From CAZMHL01 sp045605445 (GTDB taxonomy: Bacteria > Bacillota > Clostridia > RGIG6154): a stretch of 64,000 nucleotides of DNA. Position numbers and translations under genes: made by a program. The notes under the pieces were generated by a model. That model was not told where the DNA came from and did no database searches. It worked only from the letters and a program-made list of their open reading frames with translations. Within the stretch, counting starts at the first letter, position 1, and each line of letters opens with the position of its first letter. The DNA is taken from assembly GCA_045605445.1 (NCBI GenBank), contig JAZUPZ010000029.1, positions 184,342 to 248,341 of the forward strand. Direction: 5' to 3'. This document shows positions 16,127 through 25,068 of this stretch, one piece after another.

Positions 16127-17098
16127 ATGAAAAAAATAATTGCAGCATTGGTTGTTCTTGCAATTGCCTTGCTTGTTATATTTAAAGGGGCAATACCCGT
16201 TGAAAGGGAAAAAACGGTTTTTGCAATGGACACAGTAATACATTTAAAAATAAAAGGAACAGAAAAACAGCTTGAGGAAATGGTTGAAATAATAAAAAAC
16301 TACGAAAAACTTTATTCTGCCTACAATGAAAACAGTCTTGTTTACAAGCTCAACAAGGAAAAGTATATAAAAACAGAGAACAAGGAACTTTTCATTCTTG
16401 CCTACGGCTATGCCTCCTTTACCGACGGGGCTTTTGATATGAGCATAATGCCCCTTTCGAGGCTCTGGCAGATAAATTCTGAAAATCCGAGGGTTCCTGC
16501 CGATGAGGAGATAGCAAAGGCTTTGGAAAAGGTTGATTTTAACAATCTGGAAATCGGAAAGGATTACATAAGCCTTAAAAACGATGCGGAAATTGATCTT
16601 GGCGGAATTGCAAAGGGCTATGTAACCGACAAGCTTGTGCAATATGTTAAGGGAAACGGTATAAAGCATGCGGTAATTGACCTTGGCGGAAATGTTTATG
16701 TTCTGGGTAAAAAGGATATGAGGGTTGGCATACAGAAGCCTTTTTCTGCAAGGGGAGATATTCTGTGCGTTCTTTCTTTAAACGACAAATGTGTTGTAAC
16801 CTCGGGAACCTACGAGAGAAATTTTGAAAAGGACGGAAAGCTTTATCATCATATATTTGACCCGAAAACCGGCAGACCGGCGGAGACGGGAATAAGCGAG
16901 GTTACGGTTGTGGGAGAAAACGGAGCTCTTTGCGACGCTCTTTCAACGGCAATTCTGGTTATGGGCGAGGAAAAGGCGAAGGTTCTTTATAATGAACTGG
17001 GGAATTTTGAGTATATTATAGTAAAAGGGAATAATATAATTGTTTCCGGTGGACTAAAGGCGGAAAATCTTGACGAAGAATACAGGGAGGCAAGTTAA
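16127..17098 (+). CDS. apbE: FAD:protein FMN transferase (ApbE family)
   Basis: ApbE attaches FMN to threonine residues of membrane proteins such as RnfG/NqrC, outside the membrane. The 323-residue protein has an N-terminal membrane anchor (residues 4-20), AMDTVIHLKIKG, SIMPLSRLW, the FAD-binding EIDLGGIAKGYVTDKL and the late HHIFDPKTGRPAE. The anchor has no lipobox cysteine, so it is a simple signal anchor. I chose ATG 16127; a TTG at 16121 lies inside the RBS (GAAGG, 16116-16120). trxB follows directly at the next base. Confidence 0.94.
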   Translation: MKKIIAALVVLAIALLVIFKGAIPVEREKTVFAMDTVIHLKIKGTEKQLEEMVEIIKNYEKLYSAYNENSLVYKLNKEKYIKTENKELFILAYGYASFTDGAFDMSIMPLSRLWQINSENPRVPADEEIAKALEKVDFNNLEIGKDYISLKNDAEIDLGGIAKGYVTDKLVQYVKGNGIKHAVIDLGGNVYVLGKKDMRVGIQKPFSARGDILCVLSLNDKCVVTSGTYERNFEKDGKLYHHIFDPKTGRPAETGISEVTVVGENGALCDALSTAILVMGEEKAKVLYNELGNFEYIIVKGNNIIVSGGLKAENLDEEYREAS

Positions 17099-18007
17099 AT
17101 GTACGACGTTGTAATAATAGGAGGCGGAGCGGCAGGTTTGACTGCGGGGATTTACTCTGCAAGAGCAGGACTGAAAACCCTTATAATTGAGCATAAATTT
17201 ACAGGCGGACAGACGGCAACCACATCAAGCGTTGAAAATTATCCCGGAGTTGCAAATGCCAACGGGGCAGTTCTTTGCGACGTAATGAAAAAGCAGGCGC
17301 TGACCTTTGGAGCAGAGCTTTTAATGAAGTCGCCGGCGGAGATTGACTTTGAAAGAAAAACAATAAAGCTTTCCGACGGGGAAATAGGCTACCGTGCCCT
17401 TATTTTATGTATGGGAGCGAAAAACAGAAAGCTTGGAGTGGAAAAGGAAGACCTTCTTGCGGGAGCGGGGGTTTCCTACTGTGCAACCTGCGACGGGAAT
17501 TTCTTCAGGGGCAAGGAGGTTGCCGTTGTAGGCGGCGGAAATACAGCTCTTGAGGATGCAATTTACTTAAGCAGAATATGTAACACGGTTTATCTTGTTC
17601 ACCGCCGTGAAGAGTTCAGAGGTTCAAAGGTTCTGGTGGATGAAATAAAGAACATTCCGAACATAAAGCTGAAGCTTAATAAAACTGTTTCGGCGCTCAA
17701 TCCCGAAGGCTTTACCCTTGGAAGTGTTGACCTTTTTGATGTTAACACAGAGCAAACCTGCAGAATAAATGTTTCGGGGCTTTTCATCGCTGTGGGAACC
17801 TATGCAGACACGGCTCTCGTTAAAGAAAAAATCGAGCTTGATGAAAGCGGAAGCATTGTTGTGGACAAGTATATGAAAACCTCTCTTGAGGGAGTTTTTG
17901 CCGCAGGAGATGTTACAGATACGCCCTTAAAACAAATTGTAACTGCGGCGGCAAACGGGGCAATTGCGGCTGCCTCGGCAGAAAAATATCTTTCTGTCAA
18001 AAAATGA
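17099..18007 (+). CDS. trxB: Thioredoxin reductase
   Basis: A 302-residue FAD/NAD(P)H enzyme of the low-molecular-weight thioredoxin reductase type. Seen are the FAD motif VVIIGGGAAGLTAGIYSARA, the redox pair CATCDG at about residues 131-136, the second nucleotide motif VAVVGGGNTALEDAIYLS and the C-terminal GVFAAGDVTDTPLKQI. It may use NADPH or a ferredoxin; the HRREEF segment after the second motif favours NAD(P)H use. It starts one base after the apbE stop. Confidence 0.95.
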   Translation: MYDVVIIGGGAAGLTAGIYSARAGLKTLIIEHKFTGGQTATTSSVENYPGVANANGAVLCDVMKKQALTFGAELLMKSPAEIDFERKTIKLSDGEIGYRALILCMGAKNRKLGVEKEDLLAGAGVSYCATCDGNFFRGKEVAVVGGGNTALEDAIYLSRICNTVYLVHRREEFRGSKVLVDEIKNIPNIKLKLNKTVSALNPEGFTLGSVDLFDVNTEQTCRINVSGLFIAVGTYADTALVKEKIELDESGSIVVDKYMKTSLEGVFAAGDVTDTPLKQIVTAAANGAIAAASAEKYLSVKK

Positions 18008-18017
18008 AACAAAATGG

Positions 18018-18046
18018 TTTACAAAAAGATAAATTAGTGGTATAAT
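18018..18046 (+). promoter_or_regulatory. Sigma-A promoter of nifJ
   Basis: TTTACA (18018-18023), 17-base spacer, TATAAT (18041-18046). A strong match just after the trxB stop. It leaves a leader of about 55 bases before the AAAGGAGA RBS (18092-18099). Confidence 0.8.
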
Positions 18047-18108
18047 AACTTAGATGTATTATTGTTATCATAATTTTTTAATTTATATATCGAAAGGAGA
18101 AAAAATTC

Positions 18109-21100
18109 ATGGCAATTAAAAGAAAAAAAGTTTCCATGGACGGTAATACTGCGGCGGCTCACGTAAGCTATGCGTTTACAGAAGTTGCAGCAATTTACCC
18201 AATCACACCTTCAAGCCCAATGGCTGAAGTAACAGACACCTGGTCAGCTACCGATAAAAATATTTTCGGCGAACCCGCAAGAAATATTTTCGGCGACCGT
18301 GTAAAAATGGTAGAAATGCAGTCAGAAGGAGGCGCAGCAGGTGCTGTTCACGGTTCACTTGCAGCAGGTGCGCTTACAACAACTTATACAGCTTCTCAGG
18401 GTCTTCTTCTTATGATTCCTAATATGTATAAGATCGCAGGTGAATTGCTTCCTAACGTAATTCACGTTTCTGCTCGTTGCGTTGCTTCTCACGCTCTTAA
18501 TATCTTTGGCGATCATTCAGACGTTTACGCTTGCCGTCAGACAGGTTACGCTATGCTCGCTGAAACAAATCAGCAGGAAATTATGGACCTTGGTGCAGTT
18601 GCTCATCTTGCAACAATCAAGGGCAGAGTTCCTTTCCTTAACTTCTTCGACGGTTTCAGAACTTCACACGAAATTCAGAAAATCGAAGTTTGGGATAATG
18701 AAGACCTTAAAGAAATGGTTGATATGGATGCAGTTAAAGCATTCAGAGAACGTTCAATAAATCCTCAGCACCCTGTTTTAAGAGGTTCAGCTGAAAACGG
18801 CGATATCTTCTTCCAGCACAGAGAAGCTTGTAACGAATATTACAATAAGCTTCCTGCAATTGTTGAAGAATATATGGATAAGGTTAACGAAAAGCTCGGA
18901 ACAGATTACAAACTCTTCAACTACTACGGTGCTGAAGATGCTGACAGAGTAATCGTTGCAATGGGTTCAGTTTGTGACGTTGCTGAAGAAGTTATTGACT
19001 ATCTTAACGCTCACGGCGAAAAGGTTGGTCTTGTTAAAGTTCGTCTTTACAGACCTTTCGTTCCGGAAAAACTTATCGAAGCTATTCCGAAAACAGCTAA
19101 GAAAATCGCAGTTCTTGACAGAACAAAAGAACCCGGCTCACTTGGTGAACCACTTTATCTTGACGTTGTTACAGCTCTTGCATCAAAAGGCATAAACGAC
19201 ATTAAGGTTGTTGGCGGTCGTTACGGTCTTGGTTCAAAAGATACTCCTCCTGCAAGCATTTTTGCGGTTTATGAAAACCTCAATATGGCAGAACCTAAAG
19301 CTAACTTCACAATCGGTATCGTTGACGACGTTACAGGTTACTCCCTTGAAGAAAAAGCTTGCCCTGACACAGCTGCTGAAGGAACAATCTCCTGCAAATT
19401 CTGGGGTCTTGGCGGTGATGGTACTGTTGGTGCTAACAAGAACTCAATCAAAATCATCGGTGACCACACTGATAAATATATCCAGGCATACTTCCAGTAT
19501 GACTCAAAGAAAACAGGCGGTGTAACAATTTCTCACCTTCGTTTCGGTGATAAGGTTATCAAATCTCCTTATTACATTAACAAGGCTAACTTTGTTGCAT
19601 GTCACAACTCTTCTTATATCCTTAAGGGTTATAAAATTGTTGAAGACGTTGTTCCAGGCGGAACATTTATGCTCGACTGCAACTGGTCAGTAGAAGAACT
19701 TGAAGAACATCTTCCTGCTTCAGTTAAATCATACATTGCTAACAACAATGTTAAATTCTATATCATTAATGCTACAAACATTGCTGCTAAAGAAATCGGA
19801 AATGCTAAAGTTAAGAACACAGTTCTTCAGTCAGCCTTCTTCGCTCTTGCAAACATCCTTCCTAAAGATGAAGCTGTTGAATATATGAAGAAAATGGCTT
19901 ATAAATCATACATCAAGAAGGGTGAAGCTATCGTTGAACTTAACTACAAGGCAATTGACGCAGGTTCAAATGCTATGGTTGAAGTTAGTGTTCCCGAAAG
20001 CTGGAAAACTATTCAGGTTAACGATGAAAAACCTGTTGCTACAGGCACAAGAAAAGATCTTATTGATTTCGTTAACAACATTGTTGAACCTGTTTCACGT
20101 ATGGACGGTGACTCTCTCCCTGTATCTGCATTCAAAGATATGGCAGACGGTACTTTCCCACAGGGTTCAGCAGCTTACGAAAAACGTGGCGTTGCAGTAA
20201 ACGTTCCTGTATGGCATCCTGAGAACTGTATCCAGTGTAACAACTGTGCATTCGTTTGTCCTCATGCTACAATCAGACCTTTTGCTATGACAGCAGAAGA
20301 AGCAGCAAACGCTCCTGCATCAACTAAGTTTACAGAAAAACCTGTTATTAAAACAGATTATAAATTCACAATGGCAATCAGCCCAATGGACTGTATGGGA
20401 TGTACTCTTTGCGTTAAGGCTTGTCCTGTAACTGTAAAAGCTGAAAAAGACGGTACACCTGAAAAGAAAGCTATTGAAATGACAACTCAGGCTTCACAGC
20501 TTGATCAGCAGGCTGCATTTGACTATGCTGTTGCTAACGTTTCAGAAAAGCCTGAACTTATCAACAAAACAGTTAAAGGAAGCCAGTTCAAACAGCCGCT
20601 CCTCGAATTCTCAGGTTCTTGCGCAGGCTGTGCTGAAACATCATACGCTCGTCTTATCACTCAGTTGTTCGGTGAAAGAATGTATATCTCTAACGCAACA
20701 GGCTGTTCTTCAATCTGGGGCGGTAGTGCACCTGCAACACCTTACACTGTAAATAAAGAATCAGGCAGAGGTCCTGCTTGGGCTAACTCATTGTTTGAAG
20801 ACAATGCTGAACACGGTCTTGGTATGTACCTTGGTCAGAAAGCAATCAGAGAAAGACTTATCGCAAAAGTTGAAGAAATGGCTGCATCTGACAAAGCATC
20901 TGCAGAATTCAAAGCAGCAGCTGAAGAATTCCTTGCAACAAAAGATAACGGCGAAGCTAACGAAGCTGCAACAAAAGCTCTCGTAGCTGAACTTGAAAAA
21001 GCAGCAGCTGAAGGTTGCCCTGCAGCTCCGGAAGTTCTTGCTGAAAAAGATTATCTTTCAAAGAAATCTGTTTGGATCTTCGGTGGTGACGGTTGGGCTT

Positions 21101-21717
21101 ATGATAACGGCTTCGGCGGTCTTGACCACGTTCTCGCATCAGGCGAAGATGTAAACGTTATGGTATTCGATACAGAAGTTTATTCAAATACAGGCGGACA
21201 GGCTTCTAAAGCTTCTAACCTCGGTCAGGTTGCTCAGTTCGCAGCATCAGGTAAAGGCATCACAAAGAAAAACCTTGCTGAAATCGCTATGTCTTACGGT
21301 TATGTTTACGTTGCTCAGATCGCTATGGGCGCTGATATGAATCAGACACTCAAAGCTCTTGCAGAAGCTGAAGCATATCCGGGACCATCACTTATCATCG
21401 GCTACGCTCCTTGCGAAATGCACGGTGTTAAGGGCGGTATGGTTAACTGCCAGGCAGAAATGAAGAAAGCTGTTGAATCAGGTTACTGGCATATGTTCAG
21501 ATTTAACCCTGCTCTTAAAGCAGAAGGTAAAGCTGCATTTGCTATGGATTCAAAAGAACCTACAGCAAGCTATGTAGACTTCATCAAGAGCGAAACACGT
21601 TATGCTCGTCTTGCACAGCAGTTCCCTGAAAGAGCTGAAGAACTCTTTGCAAAAGCTGAAAAAGCTTCAAAAGAAAAATATCAGCACCTTCTCAAGGTTA
21701 AAGAAATGTACGAATAA
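18109..21717 (+). CDS. nifJ: Pyruvate:ferredoxin (flavodoxin) oxidoreductase
   Basis: A 1202-residue single-chain enzyme (PFOR) that turns pyruvate and CoA into acetyl-CoA, CO2 and reduced ferredoxin, the central step of energy metabolism in anaerobes. Seen are the N-terminal pyruvate site (YPITPSSPMAE), two 4Fe-4S clusters (CIQCNNCAFVCPHA near 705 and CMGCTLCVKACP near 765), a further set of cluster cysteines (CAGCAETSYARL) and the TPP site GDGWAYDNGFGGLDHV near 985. Codon use differs from its neighbours (few ATA, many GCT/GAA/AAC), the usual sign of very high expression. It has its own promoter and a strong terminator. Confidence 0.98.
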   Translation: MAIKRKKVSMDGNTAAAHVSYAFTEVAAIYPITPSSPMAEVTDTWSATDKNIFGEPARNIFGDRVKMVEMQSEGGAAGAVHGSLAAGALTTTYTASQGLLLMIPNMYKIAGELLPNVIHVSARCVASHALNIFGDHSDVYACRQTGYAMLAETNQQEIMDLGAVAHLATIKGRVPFLNFFDGFRTSHEIQKIEVWDNEDLKEMVDMDAVKAFRERSINPQHPVLRGSAENGDIFFQHREACNEYYNKLPAIVEEYMDKVNEKLGTDYKLFNYYGAEDADRVIVAMGSVCDVAEEVIDYLNAHGEKVGLVKVRLYRPFVPEKLIEAIPKTAKKIAVLDRTKEPGSLGEPLYLDVVTALASKGINDIKVVGGRYGLGSKDTPPASIFAVYENLNMAEPKANFTIGIVDDVTGYSLEEKACPDTAAEGTISCKFWGLGGDGTVGANKNSIKIIGDHTDKYIQAYFQYDSKKTGGVTISHLRFGDKVIKSPYYINKANFVACHNSSYILKGYKIVEDVVPGGTFMLDCNWSVEELEEHLPASVKSYIANNNVKFYIINATNIAAKEIGNAKVKNTVLQSAFFALANILPKDEAVEYMKKMAYKSYIKKGEAIVELNYKAIDAGSNAMVEVSVPESWKTIQVNDEKPVATGTRKDLIDFVNNIVEPVSRMDGDSLPVSAFKDMADGTFPQGSAAYEKRGVAVNVPVWHPENCIQCNNCAFVCPHATIRPFAMTAEEAANAPASTKFTEKPVIKTDYKFTMAISPMDCMGCTLCVKACPVTVKAEKDGTPEKKAIEMTTQASQLDQQAAFDYAVANVSEKPELINKTVKGSQFKQPLLEFSGSCAGCAETSYARLITQLFGERMYISNATGCSSIWGGSAPATPYTVNKESGRGPAWANSLFEDNAEHGLGMYLGQKAIRERLIAKVEEMAASDKASAEFKAAAEEFLATKDNGEANEAATKALVAELEKAAAEGCPAAPEVLAEKDYLSKKSVWIFGGDGWAYDNGFGGLDHVLASGEDVNVMVFDTEVYSNTGGQASKASNLGQVAQFAASGKGITKKNLAEIAMSYGYVYVAQIAMGADMNQTLKALAEAEAYPGPSLIIGYAPCEMHGVKGGMVNCQAEMKKAVESGYWHMFRFNPALKAEGKAAFAMDSKEPTASYVDFIKSETRYARLAQQFPERAEELFAKAEKASKEKYQHLLKVKEMYE

Positions 21718-21733
21718 TCGTTCATAAAAATCA

Positions 21734-21767
21734 ACACCCGCAACTATAAGTTGCGGGTGTGTTTTTG
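21734..21767 (+). terminator. Terminator after nifJ
   Basis: ACACCCGCAACT (21734-21745), loop ATA, AGTTGCGGGTGT (21749-21760), then GTTTTTG. A perfect 12-bp stem. Confidence 0.9.
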
Positions 21768-21792
21768 TGTAGTGAAGAATAAATAATGTTGG

Positions 21793-21824
21793 AAGAAACT
21801 TCGAATACACGGAGTTTCTTTTTT
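21793..21824 (+). terminator. Second hairpin between nifJ and the YihY gene
   Basis: AAGAAACT (21793-21800) pairs with AGTTTCTT (21813-21820), followed by TTTT. It can act as a back-up terminator for nifJ. A similar AAGAAAC...GTTTCTT hairpin lies at 42465. Confidence 0.6.
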
Positions 21825-21865
21825 GTTGTAATTTTATAAATTTTATAACAGTATTACAGGTTCAT

Positions 21866-22657
21866 TTAATGCTGTTCTTCTTTCAGCTTTATAAAAAACT
21901 TATTTATAAAGCCGCCGAGGATAAGAATCATAGAGGAAATATAAAGCCATACAAGAAGAAGGATAACGCTTCCCAGCGCACCGTATAAAACGGAATAATC
22001 GCTGATATAGGTTATATAATATGAATAAAAATAAGAGGCAATACTGTAGCCTATTGTTGCAAACAGAGCTCCGGGAAGTGCGCTGGTGAATTTAATAGGT
22101 CTTGTGGGTATAAATATATAAATAAGTGTAAAATCTACAACAGCAACGGAAAAAGAAATTGCAAGGGAAATGAAATTTGCAAAATATTTTATTTTAACGT
22201 AGCTGGTAAGAAAGCTTACTATAATGTTGGTTGCAAGGGTTGCAAAAAGGGAAAACAAAATCGCAACGGCTATTATGAGTGTAACCGCAATGGAAACTAT
22301 TCTTCTTAAAATAATCCGCTTGGGAACGGTCATTTCTGTTTTCGATGCAAAAATTCTTTTTAGGGAATTTATAAGCATCGAGGAAGACCACAGCCCCAGT
22401 AAAACATACATCCATACAGTATATGAGCTTGAATAGGCGGTAAGGGTGTAAAGGTTTTTGTATATAACGTCGTAGGTAACCTCGGGGAAAATAAAATATA
22501 TAATGTTAAGCATAGTGTCGCTTGAAATTGAAAATACTGCAGTAAGCCTTGTAAGAAGATACAAAAAGGGAAAAAGCGACATAAGAAAATAAAAGGCAAC
22601 CTGCGCAGAATATCCAAAAAGAGGCACCGATGACATATACTTTAAAAACCTTTTCAA
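21866..22657 (-). CDS. YihY/BrkB family inner membrane protein
   Basis: A 263-residue membrane protein of the YihY/virulence factor BrkB family, once wrongly named RNase BN. Six hydrophobic segments are visible. Family features: the N-terminal SAQVAFYFLMSLFPFLYLL and the late GALGSVILLLVWLYISSMIL. Its role is unknown; transport or envelope functions have been proposed. On the minus strand, with RBS GGGAGG about 9 bases upstream (around 22667-22672). It converges on nifJ. Confidence 0.88.
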   Translation of the reverse strand: MKRFLKYMSSVPLFGYSAQVAFYFLMSLFPFLYLLTRLTAVFSISSDTMLNIIYFIFPEVTYDVIYKNLYTLTAYSSSYTVWMYVLLGLWSSSMLINSLKRIFASKTEMTVPKRIILRRIVSIAVTLIIAVAILFSLFATLATNIIVSFLTSYVKIKYFANFISLAISFSVAVVDFTLIYIFIPTRPIKFTSALPGALFATIGYSIASYFYSYYITYISDYSVLYGALGSVILLLVWLYISSMILILGGFINKFFIKLKEEQH

Positions 22658-22761
22658 AAAAATTCCTCCCTTGACAGAAAATACAAGATATAGTATTATT
22701 ATAATGTATGCAATCCAAAATATAATGGATTTTTTGTCGAAAAAATTTAATTTAAGATTAT

Positions 22762-22800
22762 GCCGTAAGGCAATTCATTGAATTTGCTTTACGAATTCAG
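22762..22800. repeat. GCCGTAAGGCAATTC repeat upstream of parE
   Basis: GCCGTAAGGCAATTCATTG (22762-22780) followed by AATTTGCTTTACGAATTCAG. The first part matches GCCGAAGGCAATTCATTG at 3789-3806. Parts of the element can fold back (GAATTTG/CAATTC arms). Confidence 0.45.
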
Positions 22801-22816
22801 TATAACATAATATTTT
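22788..22816 (+). promoter_or_regulatory. Possible promoter of parE
   Basis: TTTACG (22788-22793), 17-base spacer, TATTTT (22811-22816). Only a fair match, partly inside the repeat. A perfect TTGACA at 22821 has no matching -10 at the right distance. Confidence 0.35.
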
Positions 22817-22854
22817 AAAATTGACAAACGATTGTTTAATTGAGAGGTAGAAAG

Positions 22855-24822
22855 ATGAAGAAAGAATACGGAAATGACAGTATTACATCCTTAAAGGGCG
22901 CCGACAGGGTAAGAAAAAGACCTGCAGTTATTTTTGGCTCCGATGGACTTGAAGGATGTCAGCATTCTGTGTTTGAAATTTTGTCAAACTCTATTGACGA
23001 AGCAAGGGAAGGCCACGGAAGACTTATAGTTTTAGAGCGCTTTGCCGACGATTCCATTAAAGTTTCCGACCAGGGAAGAGGTGTTCCCGTTGACTATAAC
23101 GAAAAGGAGCAGCGCTTCAACTGGGAGCTTGTTTTCTGCGAGCTTTATGCGGGCGGAAAATATAAAAACAACTCCGGGGATAACTATGAATATTCCCTCG
23201 GTCTTAACGGCCTTGGTGCCTGTGCAACCCAGTATTCCTCCGAGTTTATGAATGTAACCGTTTACAGAGACGGTTTTAAATATTCTCTTCGCTTTGAAAA
23301 GGGAGAAAATGTGGGCGGTCTTTCAAAAGAGGAATATGCCCATAAGCAGACGGGAACTCAGATTCACTGGAAGCCCGACAGAGAGGTTTTTACGGAAATT
23401 TCAATTCCTGCCGAATATTTCGTAACGGTTATGAAAAAACAGGCGGTTGTAAACAAAGGAATTAAATTCAGATTTATAGATTACAAGCACAAGGAAAATT
23501 ATGAGTATTGCTATCCGGAAGGAATTGTAGACTATATAAAGGAATTTCAAAACGAAAAAGGCTTTTCCGACCCTTATTATATTGAAACGGAAAAAAAGGG
23601 CCGTGACCGAGAGGACAAGCCCGACTACAAGGTTAAGCTTTCCTGTGCCTTCTGCTTTAATAATGAAGTAAACCTTCTTGAATATTATCACAACTCCAGC
23701 TTTCTGGAACACGGCGGCTCTCCCGATAAGGCGGTAAGAACAGCATTTGTTTATGCTATTGACAAGCTTATCAAGGCGGCGAACAAATATAACAAAAATG
23801 AATCGAAAATAACCTTTGTTGATATTGAAGACAGCCTTATTTTTGTTTCAAACTCTTTCTCTACCGAAACAAGCTACGAAAACCAGACGAAAAAGGCAAT
23901 AACCAACAAGTTTATTCAGGAGGCTATGACCGACTTTTTAAAGCAGCAGCTTGATATTTATTTTGTTGAAAACAGAGCTGTTGCAGAAAAGGTTGTAAAC
24001 CAGATTCTTATAAACAAGCGTTCCCGTGAAAATGCCGAAAAGGCGAGAGTTTCTTATAAAAAGAAGCTTACAGGAAATACAAGCGTAACCGACAGAGTTC
24101 AGAAGTTTGTAGACTGCAGAACAAAGGATATAACAAGAAGAGAACTCTATATAGTAGAGGGTGACTCTGCAAAAGGCTCCTGCCAGCAGGGGAGAGATGC
24201 AGAATTCCAGGCAATTATGCCGGTAAGAGGTAAAATTCTTAACTGCCTTAAAGCTGACTACGATAAAATATTCGGTAGCCCGATTATAACCGACCTTATT
24301 AAGGTTTTAGGCTGCGGCGTTGAAATAAAAACCAAGCACGCCAAAGATGCAAATATGTTCAATCTTGATGATTTAAGATGGGACAAAGTTATAATCTGTA
24401 CCGATGCCGATGTTGACGGCTTCCAGATAAGAACCCTTATTTTGACAATGATTTACACGCTTATGCCAACCCTTATAAAGGCGGGCAAGGTGTTTATAGC
24501 CGAATCTCCGCTTTTTGAAATAACTACAAAGAAGAAAACTTATTTTGCATATAACGAAGCGGAAAAAATTCAGATATTAGAGCAGATAAAAGACGAAAAA
24601 TACACCCTTCAGCGTTCAAAGGGTCTCGGTGAAAATGACCCGGATATGATGTGGGAAACCACAATGAATCCCGAAACAAGAAGACTTATAAAAATTATGC
24701 CCGAGCAGGAGGAAGCAACAAAAGAAATGTTCGACCTTCTTCTTGGTGACAATCTTCAGGGAAGAAAAGATTTTATTGCAGAATTCGGGGCTAAGTATCT
24801 TGAACTTGCCGACATTTCTTAA
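22855..24822 (+). CDS. parE: Topoisomerase IV subunit B (ParE)
   Basis: A 655-residue type IIA topoisomerase ATPase subunit. The GHKL ATPase part shows EILSNSIDEAREG, DQGRGVPVD and the lid region SLGLNGLGACATQYSS; the Toprim part shows YIVEGDSAKGSCQQGRD and DADVDGFQIRTL. Together with the parC gene downstream it should decatenate daughter chromosomes using ATP. It could be called a second gyrase B by homology tools; the partner lacks a clear GyrA box, so I favour topo IV. I chose ATG 22855 (RBS GAGAGG at 22842-22847). Confidence 0.9.
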   Translation: MKKEYGNDSITSLKGADRVRKRPAVIFGSDGLEGCQHSVFEILSNSIDEAREGHGRLIVLERFADDSIKVSDQGRGVPVDYNEKEQRFNWELVFCELYAGGKYKNNSGDNYEYSLGLNGLGACATQYSSEFMNVTVYRDGFKYSLRFEKGENVGGLSKEEYAHKQTGTQIHWKPDREVFTEISIPAEYFVTVMKKQAVVNKGIKFRFIDYKHKENYEYCYPEGIVDYIKEFQNEKGFSDPYYIETEKKGRDREDKPDYKVKLSCAFCFNNEVNLLEYYHNSSFLEHGGSPDKAVRTAFVYAIDKLIKAANKYNKNESKITFVDIEDSLIFVSNSFSTETSYENQTKKAITNKFIQEAMTDFLKQQLDIYFVENRAVAEKVVNQILINKRSRENAEKARVSYKKKLTGNTSVTDRVQKFVDCRTKDITRRELYIVEGDSAKGSCQQGRDAEFQAIMPVRGKILNCLKADYDKIFGSPIITDLIKVLGCGVEIKTKHAKDANMFNLDDLRWDKVIICTDADVDGFQIRTLILTMIYTLMPTLIKAGKVFIAESPLFEITTKKKTYFAYNEAEKIQILEQIKDEKYTLQRSKGLGENDPDMMWETTMNPETRRLIKIMPEQEEATKEMFDLLLGDNLQGRKDFIAEFGAKYLELADIS

Positions 24823-24840
24823 TGCGAATTAAATTTCTCC

Positions 24841-24905
24841 ATATTGCGCCTTTTCCCTTCCTTGTGTACCCTCGTACGCGGCGGTCGGTAAAATGCGCAA
24901 TCTGA
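24841..24905. repeat. Dispersed GTAC-hairpin repeat, copy B
   Basis: ATTGCGCCTTTTCCC...GTAC (24866-24869)-N4-GTAC (24874-24877)...AATGCGCAATCTG. The left end and its context (GAATTAAATTTCTCCATATTG) recur as a second partial copy at 24932-24967 (GAATTAAATTTTCCCATATTG). Lies between parE and parC. Confidence 0.6.
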
Positions 24906-24931
24906 AAAAATTTCTTTTCGCATTGGATAAA

Positions 24932-24967
24932 GGGAATTAAATTTTCCCATATTGCACCTTTTCCCTA
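24932..24967. repeat. Partial direct copy of the left end of repeat B
   Basis: GGGAATTAAATTTTCCCATA followed by TTGCACCTTTTCCCTA, nearly the same as 24823-24858. It suggests a partial tandem duplication or a nested insertion of the element. Confidence 0.5.
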
Positions 24968-25068
24968 ATGAAAATAATAAAATAAAACAAATCCAAAGGA
25001 TTTGCACAGCTTTTATTATTTATTCTTTGTTATTTATTCTTTAAGATTAACAGAAAGGATAAAAGTTA